Notes: generated by a model from the letters alone, not told the origin. A stretch of 5,284 nt of DNA from an uncultured Collinsella sp. (GCA_905211615.1 CAJMBB010000137.1:1-5284); one strand, 5' to 3'; positions 1 to 5,284 are shown, counted from the first letter of the stretch. Program-made: numbers and translations.

Positions 1-5
1 AGCGT

Positions 6-11
6 ACCTCC
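6..11 (-). promoter_or_regulatory. Ribosome binding site of the next operon gene (start outside window)
   Basis: The minus strand reads GGAGGT here, a perfect anti-16S match, about 30 bases downstream of the purN stop. It is followed by ACGCT and then the window edge, so a start codon 5-9 bases after it would lie just outside. Positions 1-40 hold no terminator-like hairpin with a T-run, so transcription probably continues. The identity of the next gene is not visible; purH or purD would be usual for this pathway, but that is inference. Confidence 0.5.
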
Positions 12-40
12 GACGCTTAACCGCCGACACAAACCAACGA

Positions 41-739
41 CTAGCGCGTCGGGTCAACTGCCACCTTCCCGCTCTCCAGCACGTGAACGCGACCGTCGGC
101 AAGCATCTGCACGACCTCGGGATACAGCACATGCTCGATCGCGTGGATGTGCTCCTCAAGCGTGTCGACGTCCCAGCTCTCCTCAACAGCCAGCGCACGC
201 TGGGCGATGATGGGGCCGTTGTCGTAGATCTCGTTGGCAAAGTGCACGGTCACGCCGGTCACCTTGACGCCGCGAGCAAACGCATCGTCAATCGCATGGG
301 CACCGGTAAAGCTCGGCAGTAGTGCCGGATGCAGGTTGACCACGCGATTGGGGAACGCTGCCAGCAGCGGCGTGTGCACCATGCGCATGTAACCGGCCAT
401 CACCACGTACTCGCAGCCACGCTCGAGCAGCTCATGCGCGATAATCTCGTCAGCCGCGATGGGGTCGGCATAGACATCCTTGGACAGCGTGAGTGTCTGG
501 ATGCCTGCACGCTCGGCGCGCTGCAAGCCCTTGGCCGAAGGACGGCTCGACACCACAAGCTCAATCGAAGCGTTGAGCTTGCCAGCGGCGATCAGGTCGA
601 TCAGCGCCTGCAGGTTGGTGCCAGAACCGCTGATAAGCACGCCAATCTTGAGCGGCTCAGCCGTATCGGTGCCGGTCGGACGGGTGTAGGGCACAAAACC
701 CAGACCCTCGGCAGCAGCCATCTGCTCGTTAGCGCTCAT
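41..739 (-). CDS. purN: Phosphoribosylglycinamide formyltransferase (GART), 10-formyl-THF dependent
   Basis: Cytosolic enzyme of purine synthesis that transfers a formyl group from 10-formyltetrahydrofolate to GAR, giving FGAR. Counting from the ATG at 739 (232 residues), the core starts near residue 31 with KIGVLISGSGTNLQAL, the phosphate-binding start of the formyltransferase fold. The catalytic triad known from E. coli PurN is present: Asn135 and His137 in VVNLHPALLPSFTGAH, and Asp173 in NEIYDNGPIIAQ. VMAGYMRMV, near residues 113-121, is the family's folate-side motif. About 30 residues precede the core, compared with almost none in E. coli PurN. I chose the ATG at 739 because it overlaps the purM stop by 11 bases (ATGAGCGCTAA), which suggests translational coupling; only a weak AAGG lies 12 bases upstream. 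Alternatives are a TTG at 751 or an ATG at 721. The function is secure and the start is less so. Confidence 0.95.
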   Translation of the reverse strand: MSANEQMAAAEGLGFVPYTRPTGTDTAEPLKIGVLISGSGTNLQALIDLIAAGKLNASIELVVSSRPSAKGLQRAERAGIQTLTLSKDVYADPIAADEIIAHELLERGCEYVVMAGYMRMVHTPLLAAFPNRVVNLHPALLPSFTGAHAIDDAFARGVKVTGVTVHFANEIYDNGPIIAQRALAVEESWDVDTLEEHIHAIEHVLYPEVVQMLADGRVHVLESGKVAVDPTR

Positions 740-1832
740 CGGAGTACACAACCTTACCGGAACCCTCGACGCACTCGCCCACGCGGAACGGCTTCTCGCC
801 CAGCGCGACCAGCGCCTCGGTCACGGCAGCCTCGTCCTCGGGAGCGACGATCAGGCACAGGCCGACGCCCATGTTGAAGGTCTTGCATGCCTCGTTGGGC
901 GCGAGCTCGGCCTGACGCGACACGTAAGTAATGACGGGCGGAACGTCCCAGCCCATCTCGGCACCGTTGCGGGTGACCACGGCGTCGACGTCGTCGGCAA
1001 GCGCGCGGTTGAGGTTCTCGGTGATGCCGCCGCCGGTGATGTGGGCAATGGCGTGCACGTTGGCACCACCGCGGAGCAGCTCCAGAATCGGCTTGACGTA
1101 GATGCGCGTGGGAGCCAGCAGGGCGTCGGCCAGCGAAGCACCGCCGAGCTCCTCGAGCGGACGGCTCAGCTCCTCGGCCTTAGCGGCGGCCTCGGGCGTG
1201 CCCGGCTTGATGCCGTCGACACCGATGACCTTGCGCACGAGCGAGTAACCGTTGGAATGCACGCCGGTGGAAGGCAGGCCCAGGATCACATCGCCGGGGC
1301 GAACGTTCGCGGGGTCGAGCATCTTGGGACGATCGACAACACCCACGGTAAAGCCGGCGAGGTCGTAATCGGCGGGGGCCATGACGCCCGGGTGCTCGGC
1401 CATCTCGCCGCCCACGAGCGCGCAACCCGCGAGCTTGCAGCCGTCGGCCACGCCCTTGATGATCTTTGCCATGTGTTCGGCCTCAATGTGGCCGATGGCA
1501 ACGTAATCCAGGAAGAACAGCGGCTCGGCGCCCGAAGCCAAAATGTCATTGACGCACATGGCGACCAGGTCCTGGCCCACCGTCTCGTGACGGTCCATGA
1601 TCTGGGCGAGCACGAGCTTGGTGCCCACGCCGTCGGTGCCGCTGATCAGGATCGGGTCTTCCATATCCTTGAGCGCGGCGGCCGAGAACAGGCCACCAAA
1701 GCCACCGATGCCGCCGATAACCTCGGGGCGGTTGGTGTCCTTGACCATCTGCTTAATAGCGTCGACGGCACGGCCACCCTCGGCGGTATCGACGCCGGCG
1801 TCCTCGTACGTCACATGCTTGCTGTCGCTCAT
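729..1832 (-). CDS. purM: Phosphoribosylformylglycinamidine cyclo-ligase (AIR synthetase)
   Basis: Cytosolic ATP-dependent enzyme that cyclises FGAM to aminoimidazole ribotide, the fifth step of IMP synthesis; the family works as a homodimer. The 367 residues run slightly longer than E. coli PurM (345). Family landmarks appear in order: TYEDAGVDTAEGG (8-20), the glycine-rich GGIGGFGGLF (40-49), ISGTDGVGTKLVLA (63-76, nucleotide and metal region), FFLDYVAIG (106-114), LVGGEMAEHPGV (139-150), LPSTGVHSNGYSLVRKV (186-202), HITGGGITENLNRAL (264-278) and FNMGVGLCLIV (319-329). No break or missing motif is seen. The ATG at 1832 has a strong ribosome binding site, AGGAAGG (1838-1844), with a 5-base spacer. 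Its stop overlaps the purN start. It follows purF on the same strand after a 157-base structured spacer, so it may be cotranscribed with purF or separately tuned. Confidence 0.97.
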   Translation of the reverse strand: MSDSKHVTYEDAGVDTAEGGRAVDAIKQMVKDTNRPEVIGGIGGFGGLFSAAALKDMEDPILISGTDGVGTKLVLAQIMDRHETVGQDLVAMCVNDILASGAEPLFFLDYVAIGHIEAEHMAKIIKGVADGCKLAGCALVGGEMAEHPGVMAPADYDLAGFTVGVVDRPKMLDPANVRPGDVILGLPSTGVHSNGYSLVRKVIGVDGIKPGTPEAAAKAEELSRPLEELGGASLADALLAPTRIYVKPILELLRGGANVHAIAHITGGGITENLNRALADDVDAVVTRNGAEMGWDVPPVITYVSRQAELAPNEACKTFNMGVGLCLIVAPEDEAAVTEALVALGEKPFRVGECVEGSGKVVYSDER

Positions 1833-1853
1833 CTGAGCCTTCCTCTCCCACTA

Positions 1854-1880
1854 CCGTGGCGCCGCGCGGGCGCCAAACGG
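1854..1880 (-). promoter_or_regulatory. GC-rich hairpin just upstream of the purM ribosome binding site
   Basis: GGCGCC (1858-1863) and GGCGCC (1869-1874) pair perfectly around a 5-base GCGCG loop. CCGT (1854-1857) pairs with ACGG (1877-1880) outside a 2-base bulge. The hairpin sits about 10 bases upstream of AGGAAGG. It lacks a T-run on either strand, so it is not an intrinsic terminator. A role in mRNA stability or purM translation is inference. Confidence 0.5.
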
Positions 1881-1901
1881 TGCTCATAGTTGCATTCATT
1901 T

Positions 1902-1928
1902 CGGCGCGCGCCATAACAGCACGCGCCG
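1902..1928 (-). promoter_or_regulatory. Strong hairpin in the purF-purM spacer
   Basis: CGGCGCG (1902-1908) is the exact reverse complement of CGCGCCG (1922-1928). After one C/A mismatch, GC (1910-1911) pairs with GC (1919-1920) around the 7-base loop CATAACA. No T-run follows on the minus strand. With the hairpins at 1854-1880 and 1966-1990 it makes the whole spacer highly structured in the purF-to-purM transcript. Function unknown; a processing or stability element, or a palindromic repeat, are possible. Confidence 0.5.
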
Positions 1929-1944
1929 TCATATCAACAAAACA

Positions 1945-1991
1945 GCAGGTAAAACCTACCAAAATAAACCTGTCCCTAAATGGCAGGTTTT
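1945..1991 (-). promoter_or_regulatory. AT-rich inverted-repeat block after purF; possible weak terminator or attenuator
   Basis: AAACCTG (1966-1972) pairs with CAGGTTT (1984-1990). CC (1974-1975) and GG (1982-1983) extend the stem past a single bulged base to a 6-base loop. On the minus strand the stem directly follows the purF stop and is followed by ATTTTGG, a weak U-rich tail. A second small repeat, AGGT (1947-1950) with ACCT (1954-1957), lies next to it. CAGGT at 1946-1950 could also pair with ACCTG at 1968-1972, which would exclude the first stem. That gives two alternative folds, as seen in attenuators. Base composition is clearly more AT-rich than the flanking genes. Terminator or attenuator action is inferred only. 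Confidence 0.45.
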
Positions 1992-3660
1992 AGGCCTCGC
2001 CGTGCTCCTCTTCCCAGCTGCGGTCGTCGTATTTCTCGACCACGGCGTCGTCGTCAAAATGCAGCGGCTTGTCCAGGTTGCGGGGCTTGAAGCCCTCCAT
2101 GAACTTGTCGCGGCCAAAGCTCTCGGGAATCGCCACGGGGTAGCGTCCGGTAAAGCACGCATCGCAGTAACCGCCCTTGGGCATGACCTTCAGCAGGCCC
2201 TCGACCGAAAGGAAGGCCAGCGAATCGGCGCCAATGTACTCGCAGATCTCGTCGACCGTCTTGTTGGCGCTGATAAGCTGCGACTGCACGTCGGTATCGA
2301 TACCGTAGAAGCACGGCCAGATGACCTCGGGCGAGTTGATGCGGATATGAATCTCCTTGGCGCCGGCGTTGCGCAGCATCTTGACGAGCTGCACCATGGT
2401 GGTGCCGCGGACGATGGAGTCGTCGATGACGACTAGGCGCTTGCCTTCGATGTTGTCGCGCAGCGGGTTGAGCTTCATACGCACGCCCATGGCACGCAGC
2501 TCCTGCGTAGGCTCGATAAACGTACGGCCCACATAGCGATTCTTGATGAGGCCCTCGCCAAAGGGAATGCCGCTCTCGTGCGAATAGCCCTCCGCGGGCG
2601 GCAGGCCGGAGTCGGGCACGCCGATGACCAGGTCGGCCTCGACGGGCTCCTCATGTGCCAGCTGACGACCCATGTCATAGCGGCAGGCGTAGACGCTCTT
2701 GCCGTTCATGATGGAGTCTGGGCGAGCGAAGTAGACCTGCTCAAAGATGCAGTTGGCAGGCTCTTCGGCGGCAGGCACACCCTGCTCGGACACAAGGCCC
2801 TCGGCGCTGATGCGCAAAATCTCACCGGGACGGACGTCGCGGACGTACTCGGCACCCACGATATCGAGCGCACAAGTCTCGGAGGCGACGACCCAGCCGC
2901 CGGCGCGGGTGACATGGGTGGTGGCGTCGACCGTCGCGGCGCCGTCCTGCGACGGCAGCTGCGAAACGGATGCGGCATCGGCCTGGTCCAGGCCCTCGTC
3001 CACCAGCTTGCCCAGCACCAGCGGGCGAATGCCGTGCGGATCGCGGAATGCGTAGAGCGCCTGCTCGTTGATGAGCGTCATGGCGTAACCGCCGCGCACG
3101 AGCTCCATGGTCTTGCGAATGCCCTCGCGCAGATGGCCTGTACGCTGAGTAAAGTAGCCGATGAGTTTAGTCGCGACCTCGGAATCCGAGTTGGAGAGGA
3201 ACGGCACACCCAGCTCGATCAGCTGGCGGCGTAGCTCGTCGGTGTTGACGAGGGTGCCGTTGTGCGCGAGCGCGATAATGACGCTATTGATGGTAGAGAG
3301 GTGCGGCTGAGAGGCTTCCCAGCTCTTGGCGCCGGCGGTGCCGTAGCGCACATGGCCCACGGCCAGCTGACCGGAGAGCGTCGACAAGTCGGCATTGGAG
3401 AACACGCGGTCGAGCAGGCCCAGATCCTTGCGGACCATAACCGTACCGCCGTCGCCCACGGCGATTCCCGCCGATTCTTGGCCACGGTGCTGCAGTGCAC
3501 GCAGGCCAAAGTACGTCAGTCGAGCCACGTCGCGATCGGGCGCCCAGACACCAAAAACGCCGCATTCCTCATGCAGCTGGTCGGAGTCCGGATCATACGT
3601 CGACATGGTGTTCACCTGTCCCGCGGCACGCTCGGCCGCGCGGATGGTTTCTTGAGACAT
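1990..3660 (-). CDS. purF: Amidophosphoribosyltransferase, Fe-S and propeptide type
   Basis: Catalyses the committed step of purine synthesis: PRPP plus glutamine gives phosphoribosylamine. The N-terminal Ntn-type glutaminase domain carries the nucleophile Cys33 in EECGVFGVW, then LQHRGQESAGI (56-66), GHVRYGTAG (102-110, Arg105) and LAHNGTLVN (131-139), with Asp159 following. The C-terminal phosphoribosyltransferase domain has VIGVPDSGLPPAEGY (345-359) and the PRPP loop LVVIDDSIVRGTT (409-421). Cys304, Cys450, Cys499 and Cys502 (GGYCDACFTG) match the four 4Fe-4S ligands of Bacillus subtilis PurF. Cys33 is internal, so removal of a propeptide is expected, as in Bacillus. Residues 220-253 form an Ala/Asp/Gln/Thr-rich insertion before GGWVVASETCALD. 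The ATG at 3660 has GAGGGG with a 5-base spacer. An in-frame ATG at 3606 has AGGTGA, also with a 5-base spacer, and would shorten the propeptide by 18 residues. First gene of the purFMN group. Confidence 0.97.
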   Translation of the reverse strand: MSQETIRAAERAAGQVNTMSTYDPDSDQLHEECGVFGVWAPDRDVARLTYFGLRALQHRGQESAGIAVGDGGTVMVRKDLGLLDRVFSNADLSTLSGQLAVGHVRYGTAGAKSWEASQPHLSTINSVIIALAHNGTLVNTDELRRQLIELGVPFLSNSDSEVATKLIGYFTQRTGHLREGIRKTMELVRGGYAMTLINEQALYAFRDPHGIRPLVLGKLVDEGLDQADAASVSQLPSQDGAATVDATTHVTRAGGWVVASETCALDIVGAEYVRDVRPGEILRISAEGLVSEQGVPAAEEPANCIFEQVYFARPDSIMNGKSVYACRYDMGRQLAHEEPVEADLVIGVPDSGLPPAEGYSHESGIPFGEGLIKNRYVGRTFIEPTQELRAMGVRMKLNPLRDNIEGKRLVVIDDSIVRGTTMVQLVKMLRNAGAKEIHIRINSPEVIWPCFYGIDTDVQSQLISANKTVDEICEYIGADSLAFLSVEGLLKVMPKGGYCDACFTGRYPVAIPESFGRDKFMEGFKPRNLDKPLHFDDDAVVEKYDDRSWEEEHGEA

Positions 3661-3701
3661 GGCATCCCCTCAGAGCCTCGTATTTTGGCGTTACCCGCCT
3701 T

Positions 3702-3730
3702 ATTATACGCACGGCGCGACGCGCTCCCCA
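3702..3730 (-). promoter_or_regulatory. Candidate purF promoter
   Basis: A perfect TATAAT reads on the minus strand at 3707-3702, giving a start near 3695 and a leader of about 35 bases before the ATG at 3660. The -35 position at 17-bp spacing (3730-3725) reads TGGGGA, only three of six consensus bases, which suggests a weak or activator-dependent promoter. The short leader has no room for a riboswitch. Confidence 0.55.
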
Positions 3731-3743
3731 GCGCATGAGCAGC

Positions 3744-3756
3744 GCTTTTTAAAAGC
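3744..3756. promoter_or_regulatory. Palindrome upstream of the purF promoter
   Basis: GCTTTT and AAAAGC form a perfect inverted repeat around a single central T. It lies roughly 50 bases upstream of the inferred purF start, a position suited to an UP-like element or a protein site. The overlapping AGCGC (3730-3734) / GCGCT (3742-3746) stem followed by T's also looks like a small plus-strand terminator, but no plus-strand gene precedes it. Role undecided. Confidence 0.3.
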
Positions 3757-3872
3757 CCACCGAGCTAATAATCCGTTTTGCGGCCAAACATTTTATCGGT
3801 CTGTCCAGTGCCAGCGCCCGCGCCCCCAGATGGCCGCCGCGTCCACCGTTGGGGATTACAAAGTTGCAATTG

Positions 3873-3884
3873 GGACGTTCGTCC
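3873..3884. promoter_or_regulatory. Candidate operator palindrome upstream of the rightward promoter
   Basis: GGACG-TT-CGTCC is a 12-base inverted repeat ending 6 bases before the -35 box of the rightward promoter. Its minus-strand reading contains CGAAC, reminiscent of PurBox half-sites of Bacillus PurR, but the rest of that consensus is absent and the regulator is unknown. Operator function is inference from position and symmetry. Confidence 0.35.
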
Positions 3885-3898
3885 TGTCTTTTGGCAGG
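3883..3898. promoter_or_regulatory. Inverted repeat overlapping the -35 box, similar to the purF-purM spacer repeat
   Basis: CCTG (3883-3886) and CAGG (3895-3898) flank TCTTTTGG. The pattern CCTGTC...TGGCAGGT recurs on the same strand at 1969-1988. The right half overlaps TTGGCA, the -35 box of the rightward promoter, so a protein bound here would block it. It may be an operator, or chance similarity driven by the -35 sequence. Confidence 0.35.
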
Positions 3899-3919
3899 TC
3901 GGCGGCGTATCCTTATAAC
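3891..3919 (+). promoter_or_regulatory. Promoter of the membrane-protein gene
   Basis: TTGGCA (3891-3896), a 17-bp spacer and TATAAC (3914-3919) differ from the sigma-70 consensus by one base in each box. The expected start is near 3926, giving a leader of about 20 bases. The leader carries GAGAAAGG (3932-3939), 6 bases before the ATG at 3946. Confidence 0.7.
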
Positions 3920-3945
3920 CTACAACAAAGCGAGAAAGGTTCTGT

Positions 3946-5175
3946 ATGGATCGAAACGAACTCGACCCCAGCGTCCCCAGCGCCACGGAGGTCAAGAAGA
4001 TCCCGCTCATCATTAAGGTGTACGCCGTCCTGTGCATCCTGTCCGGCGTGGGCACGCTCCCGTCGGTCGCTGCCTTTATGTGGCAGGTCATTACCGCGCT
4101 CATCAACGGCAACGCCGCCGCCAAGCTCGGCGACAACACGCTCGTCGCAGTCGGCCTTATCGTCGCCGGCATCATGCTCTCTGCGGCAAGTGCCGTCATC
4201 CTGATCATCTTTGGCCTGGACCTCATCAAGAACCAGCGCCGCAACGCCGCGCGCCTGTCCTATATCCTTATCGCATTTACCGTCATCGAGCTTTTGGTCG
4301 ACGTGATGCTCCAGGGTATCGGGCTTTTCTTGCTTCGTCCCGCTATTCAGCTCGGCATCCTCATCGCGCTTTCGGCCACCGTCGACCCCACGCTTCGTCA
4401 GGAGCGCGAACTGCAGCGCCGTCTGCAGGAGATGCTCGACCGCGACGCCGCCGCCGAGGGCATGCTCGGCCGCGATGAAACCGGCGAGGGCTACATCAAG
4501 CTCAACTACTTCAACCTGTTCTGGGTATTCCTCGTCTGCTGCGTGCTCGGCCTGATTGCCGAGGACATCTGGCACATGACGGTCGACGACCCAGGCGTCT
4601 ACCAGGACCGCGCCGGCATGCTGTTCGGTCCCTTCAGCCCCATCTATGGCTTTGGCGCCGTACTCATGACCATGGTGCTCAACCGCTTCTATAAAAAGAA
4701 CCCCATCATCATTTTCCTGGTAAGCGCTGTGCTCGGCGCAAGCTTTGAGGTGTTCGTGGGCTGGTTTATGCAGACCTCATTTGGCGTGGTCTCGTGGAGC
4801 TACTCGCACATGAAGCTGTTCGGTATGCCCGACCCACTCGCCGTCCTTACGGGCGGACGCACCTGCACGGGCTTTGCCTGCCTGTGGGGCCTGGGTGGCC
4901 TTATCTGGATCAAGCTGCTGCTGCCGAGGCTGCTCAAGCTCATCAACATGATTCCGTGGAAGAGTCGCTACTCGGCTACCGTCATCTTTACCGTCATTAT
5001 GCTGGTCGACGGCGTCATGACGCTGCAGTCGCTCGACTACTGGTACCAGCGCGTCAACGGCACGGAGCCGGATATTCCCGTCGCGCAGTTCTACGGCAAG
5101 TATTTTGATAACGACTACATGGAGAACCGCTTCCAGAGCATGACCATGAGCCCCAAGGATGCGACGCGCGTGTAG
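3946..5175 (+). CDS. Polytopic membrane protein, CmpB-like (putative ABC-transporter type IV family)
   Basis: A 409-residue protein of unknown function in the cytoplasmic membrane. Hydrophobic segments lie near residues 19-55 (one or two helices), 66-95, 103-122, 124-145, 188-208, 226-247, 253-275, 303-327 and 341-362. Residues 146-185 form a charged linker with possible coiled-coil character (RQERELQRRLQEMLDRD). The second half matches what I recall of the CmpB family (Pfam ABC_trans_CmpB): FGPFSPIYGFGAV (227-239), ASFEVFVGW (265-273), VVSWSYSHMKL (281-291) and GRTCTGFACLWGL (304-316). No signal peptide cleavage site is evident. The family name implies transport, but no ATPase gene is nearby and no substrate can be read. 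The start is supported by GAGAAAGG 6 bases upstream and a good promoter. The gene is divergent from purF, and a purine link is not shown. Its natural terminator seems interrupted downstream. Confidence 0.85.
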   Translation: MDRNELDPSVPSATEVKKIPLIIKVYAVLCILSGVGTLPSVAAFMWQVITALINGNAAAKLGDNTLVAVGLIVAGIMLSAASAVILIIFGLDLIKNQRRNAARLSYILIAFTVIELLVDVMLQGIGLFLLRPAIQLGILIALSATVDPTLRQERELQRRLQEMLDRDAAAEGMLGRDETGEGYIKLNYFNLFWVFLVCCVLGLIAEDIWHMTVDDPGVYQDRAGMLFGPFSPIYGFGAVLMTMVLNRFYKKNPIIIFLVSAVLGASFEVFVGWFMQTSFGVVSWSYSHMKLFGMPDPLAVLTGGRTCTGFACLWGLGGLIWIKLLLPRLLKLINMIPWKSRYSATVIFTVIMLVDGVMTLQSLDYWYQRVNGTEPDIPVAQFYGKYFDNDYMENRFQSMTMSPKDATRV

Positions 5176-5208
5176 CGTCACGCAATGCCGAGATTATCCA
5201 ACGCACAG

Positions 5209-5224
5209 AAAAGCCCGCTGGCAG
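5209..5224 (+). terminator. Probable 5' half of an interrupted intrinsic terminator
   Basis: AAAAGCCCGCTGGCAG lies 33 bases after the stop of the membrane-protein gene. It has the form of the A-run plus GC-rich left arm of an intrinsic terminator, but no CTGCCAGCGGGC right arm follows within the window. Only GGCAG (5220-5224) finds a partner, CTGCC at 5236-5240. An insertion starting at 5232 would separate the arms. Inferred from form, not proven. Confidence 0.4.
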
Positions 5225-5237
5225 ACTGATTTGAACT

Positions 5238-5278
5238 GCCTCCCATTTCTTGGACATGAGAAATGGGAGGCTTTCTTT
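5238..5278 (+). terminator. Perfect 13-bp hairpin with T-rich tail; likely also hides the IS ribosome binding site
   Basis: GCCTCCCATTTCT (5238-5250) and AGAAATGGGAGGC (5259-5271) are exact reverse complements around an 8-base loop, followed by TTTCTTT. It could terminate transcripts coming from the membrane-protein gene. The right arm contains GGGAGG, so in any read-through RNA the ribosome binding site of the ATG at 5279 would be paired and silent. This kind of protection against outside transcription is known for other insertion sequences such as IS10 and IS50. Confidence 0.6.
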
Positions 5279-5284
5279 ATGCGC
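5279..5284 (+). CDS. Possible start of the IS orfA (transposase), only two codons visible
   Basis: ATGCGC lies 8 bases after GGGAGG, inside the candidate IS left end. Only Met-Arg can be read. The call rests on the ribosome binding site and on the position typical of orfA in IS3-family elements. Confidence 0.35.

Larger units (their letters stand above)
5232..5284 (+). mobile_element. Left end of an IS3-family (IS150-group) insertion sequence, partial
   Basis: The sequence from 5232 begins TGAACTGCCTCCCATTT and continues CTTGGACA to 5256. From memory this closely resembles the left inverted repeat of IS150 (TGTACTGCACCCATTT, then TTGGAC, then an ATGAAATGG-like repeat). It begins with TG, as IS3-family ends do. 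It is followed by a hairpin, the ribosome binding site GGGAGG (5265-5270) and ATG at 5279, the layout expected for orfA near the IS edge. The element runs off the window, so neither transposase nor right end is visible. A short IS remnant, or an ordinary terminator, are the alternatives. Confidence 0.6.

Noticed and set aside
329..877. Plus-strand open frame of 182 codons opposite purN and purM
   Set aside because: It lies antisense to two clear enzymes, has an Arg/His-rich composition typical of reversed GC-rich codons, and shows no recognisable motif.
1041..1889. Plus-strand open frame of 282 codons opposite purM
   Set aside because: Long antisense frames are expected opposite GC-rich genes; the minus-strand PurM motifs are unambiguous.
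2578..3234. Plus-strand open frame of 218 codons opposite purF
   Set aside because: Antisense shadow of a conserved PurF region; no family signature.
3780..3837. 7-bp inverted repeat GCGGCCA / TGGCCGC, arms 44 bp apart
   Set aside because: Too short and too widely spaced for a GC-rich region; likely chance.
3661..3945. Purine, PRPP or guanidine riboswitch upstream of purF
   Set aside because: The leader after the TATAAT box is only about 35 bases, and no known aptamer core was recognised.
3765..4244. Minus-strand open frame across the divergent region into the membrane-protein gene
   Set aside because: It overlaps the well-supported start and promoter of the plus-strand gene and has no motif of its own.
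1..5284. CRISPR array, tRNA or rRNA genes
   Set aside because: No regularly spaced direct repeats, cloverleaf or conserved rRNA segments were seen on either strand.

Overview
The window is about 5.3 kb of GC-rich bacterial DNA. It looks like an actinobacterial chromosome of the Coriobacteriia type (Collinsella or a relative). That placement is inferred from codon and base usage, the iron-sulfur, propeptide-type PurF, and a CmpB-like membrane protein; no marker gene proves it.

Minus strand, 3660 down to 41: three consecutive genes of de novo purine (IMP) synthesis, purF, purM and purN. PurF makes phosphoribosylamine from PRPP and glutamine, PurN formylates GAR, and PurM closes the imidazole ring to give AIR. 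purM and purN overlap by 11 bases. purF and purM are separated by a 157-base spacer with several strong inverted repeats, including an AT-rich block just after the purF stop. A perfect GGAGGT ribosome binding site lies at the left edge of the window (6-11, minus), so another gene of the same operon probably starts just outside.

Positions 3661-3945 are a divergent intergenic region. It holds a TATAAT -10 box for purF on the minus strand and a good sigma-70-type promoter (TTGGCA, 17 bp, TATAAC) for the rightward gene. Short inverted repeats overlap or flank that promoter and could be operators. No gene is supported in this stretch.

Plus strand, 3946-5175: a 409-residue polytopic membrane protein. 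Its C-terminal half resembles the putative ABC-transporter type IV / CmpB family. An N-terminal four-helix block and a charged linker precede it. Substrate and function are unknown.

Right edge, 5176-5284: an A-run plus GC-rich arm (5209-5224) looks like the first half of an intrinsic terminator. It is followed at 5232 by a sequence that strongly resembles the left end of an IS3-family, IS150-group insertion sequence. A perfect 13-bp hairpin there buries a GGGAGG ribosome binding site for an ATG at 5279. The IS appears to have landed in the terminator of the membrane-protein gene.

Most of the window is housekeeping. The parts worth a second look are the structured purF-purM spacer, the motif it shares with the divergent promoter, and the IS/terminator junction.
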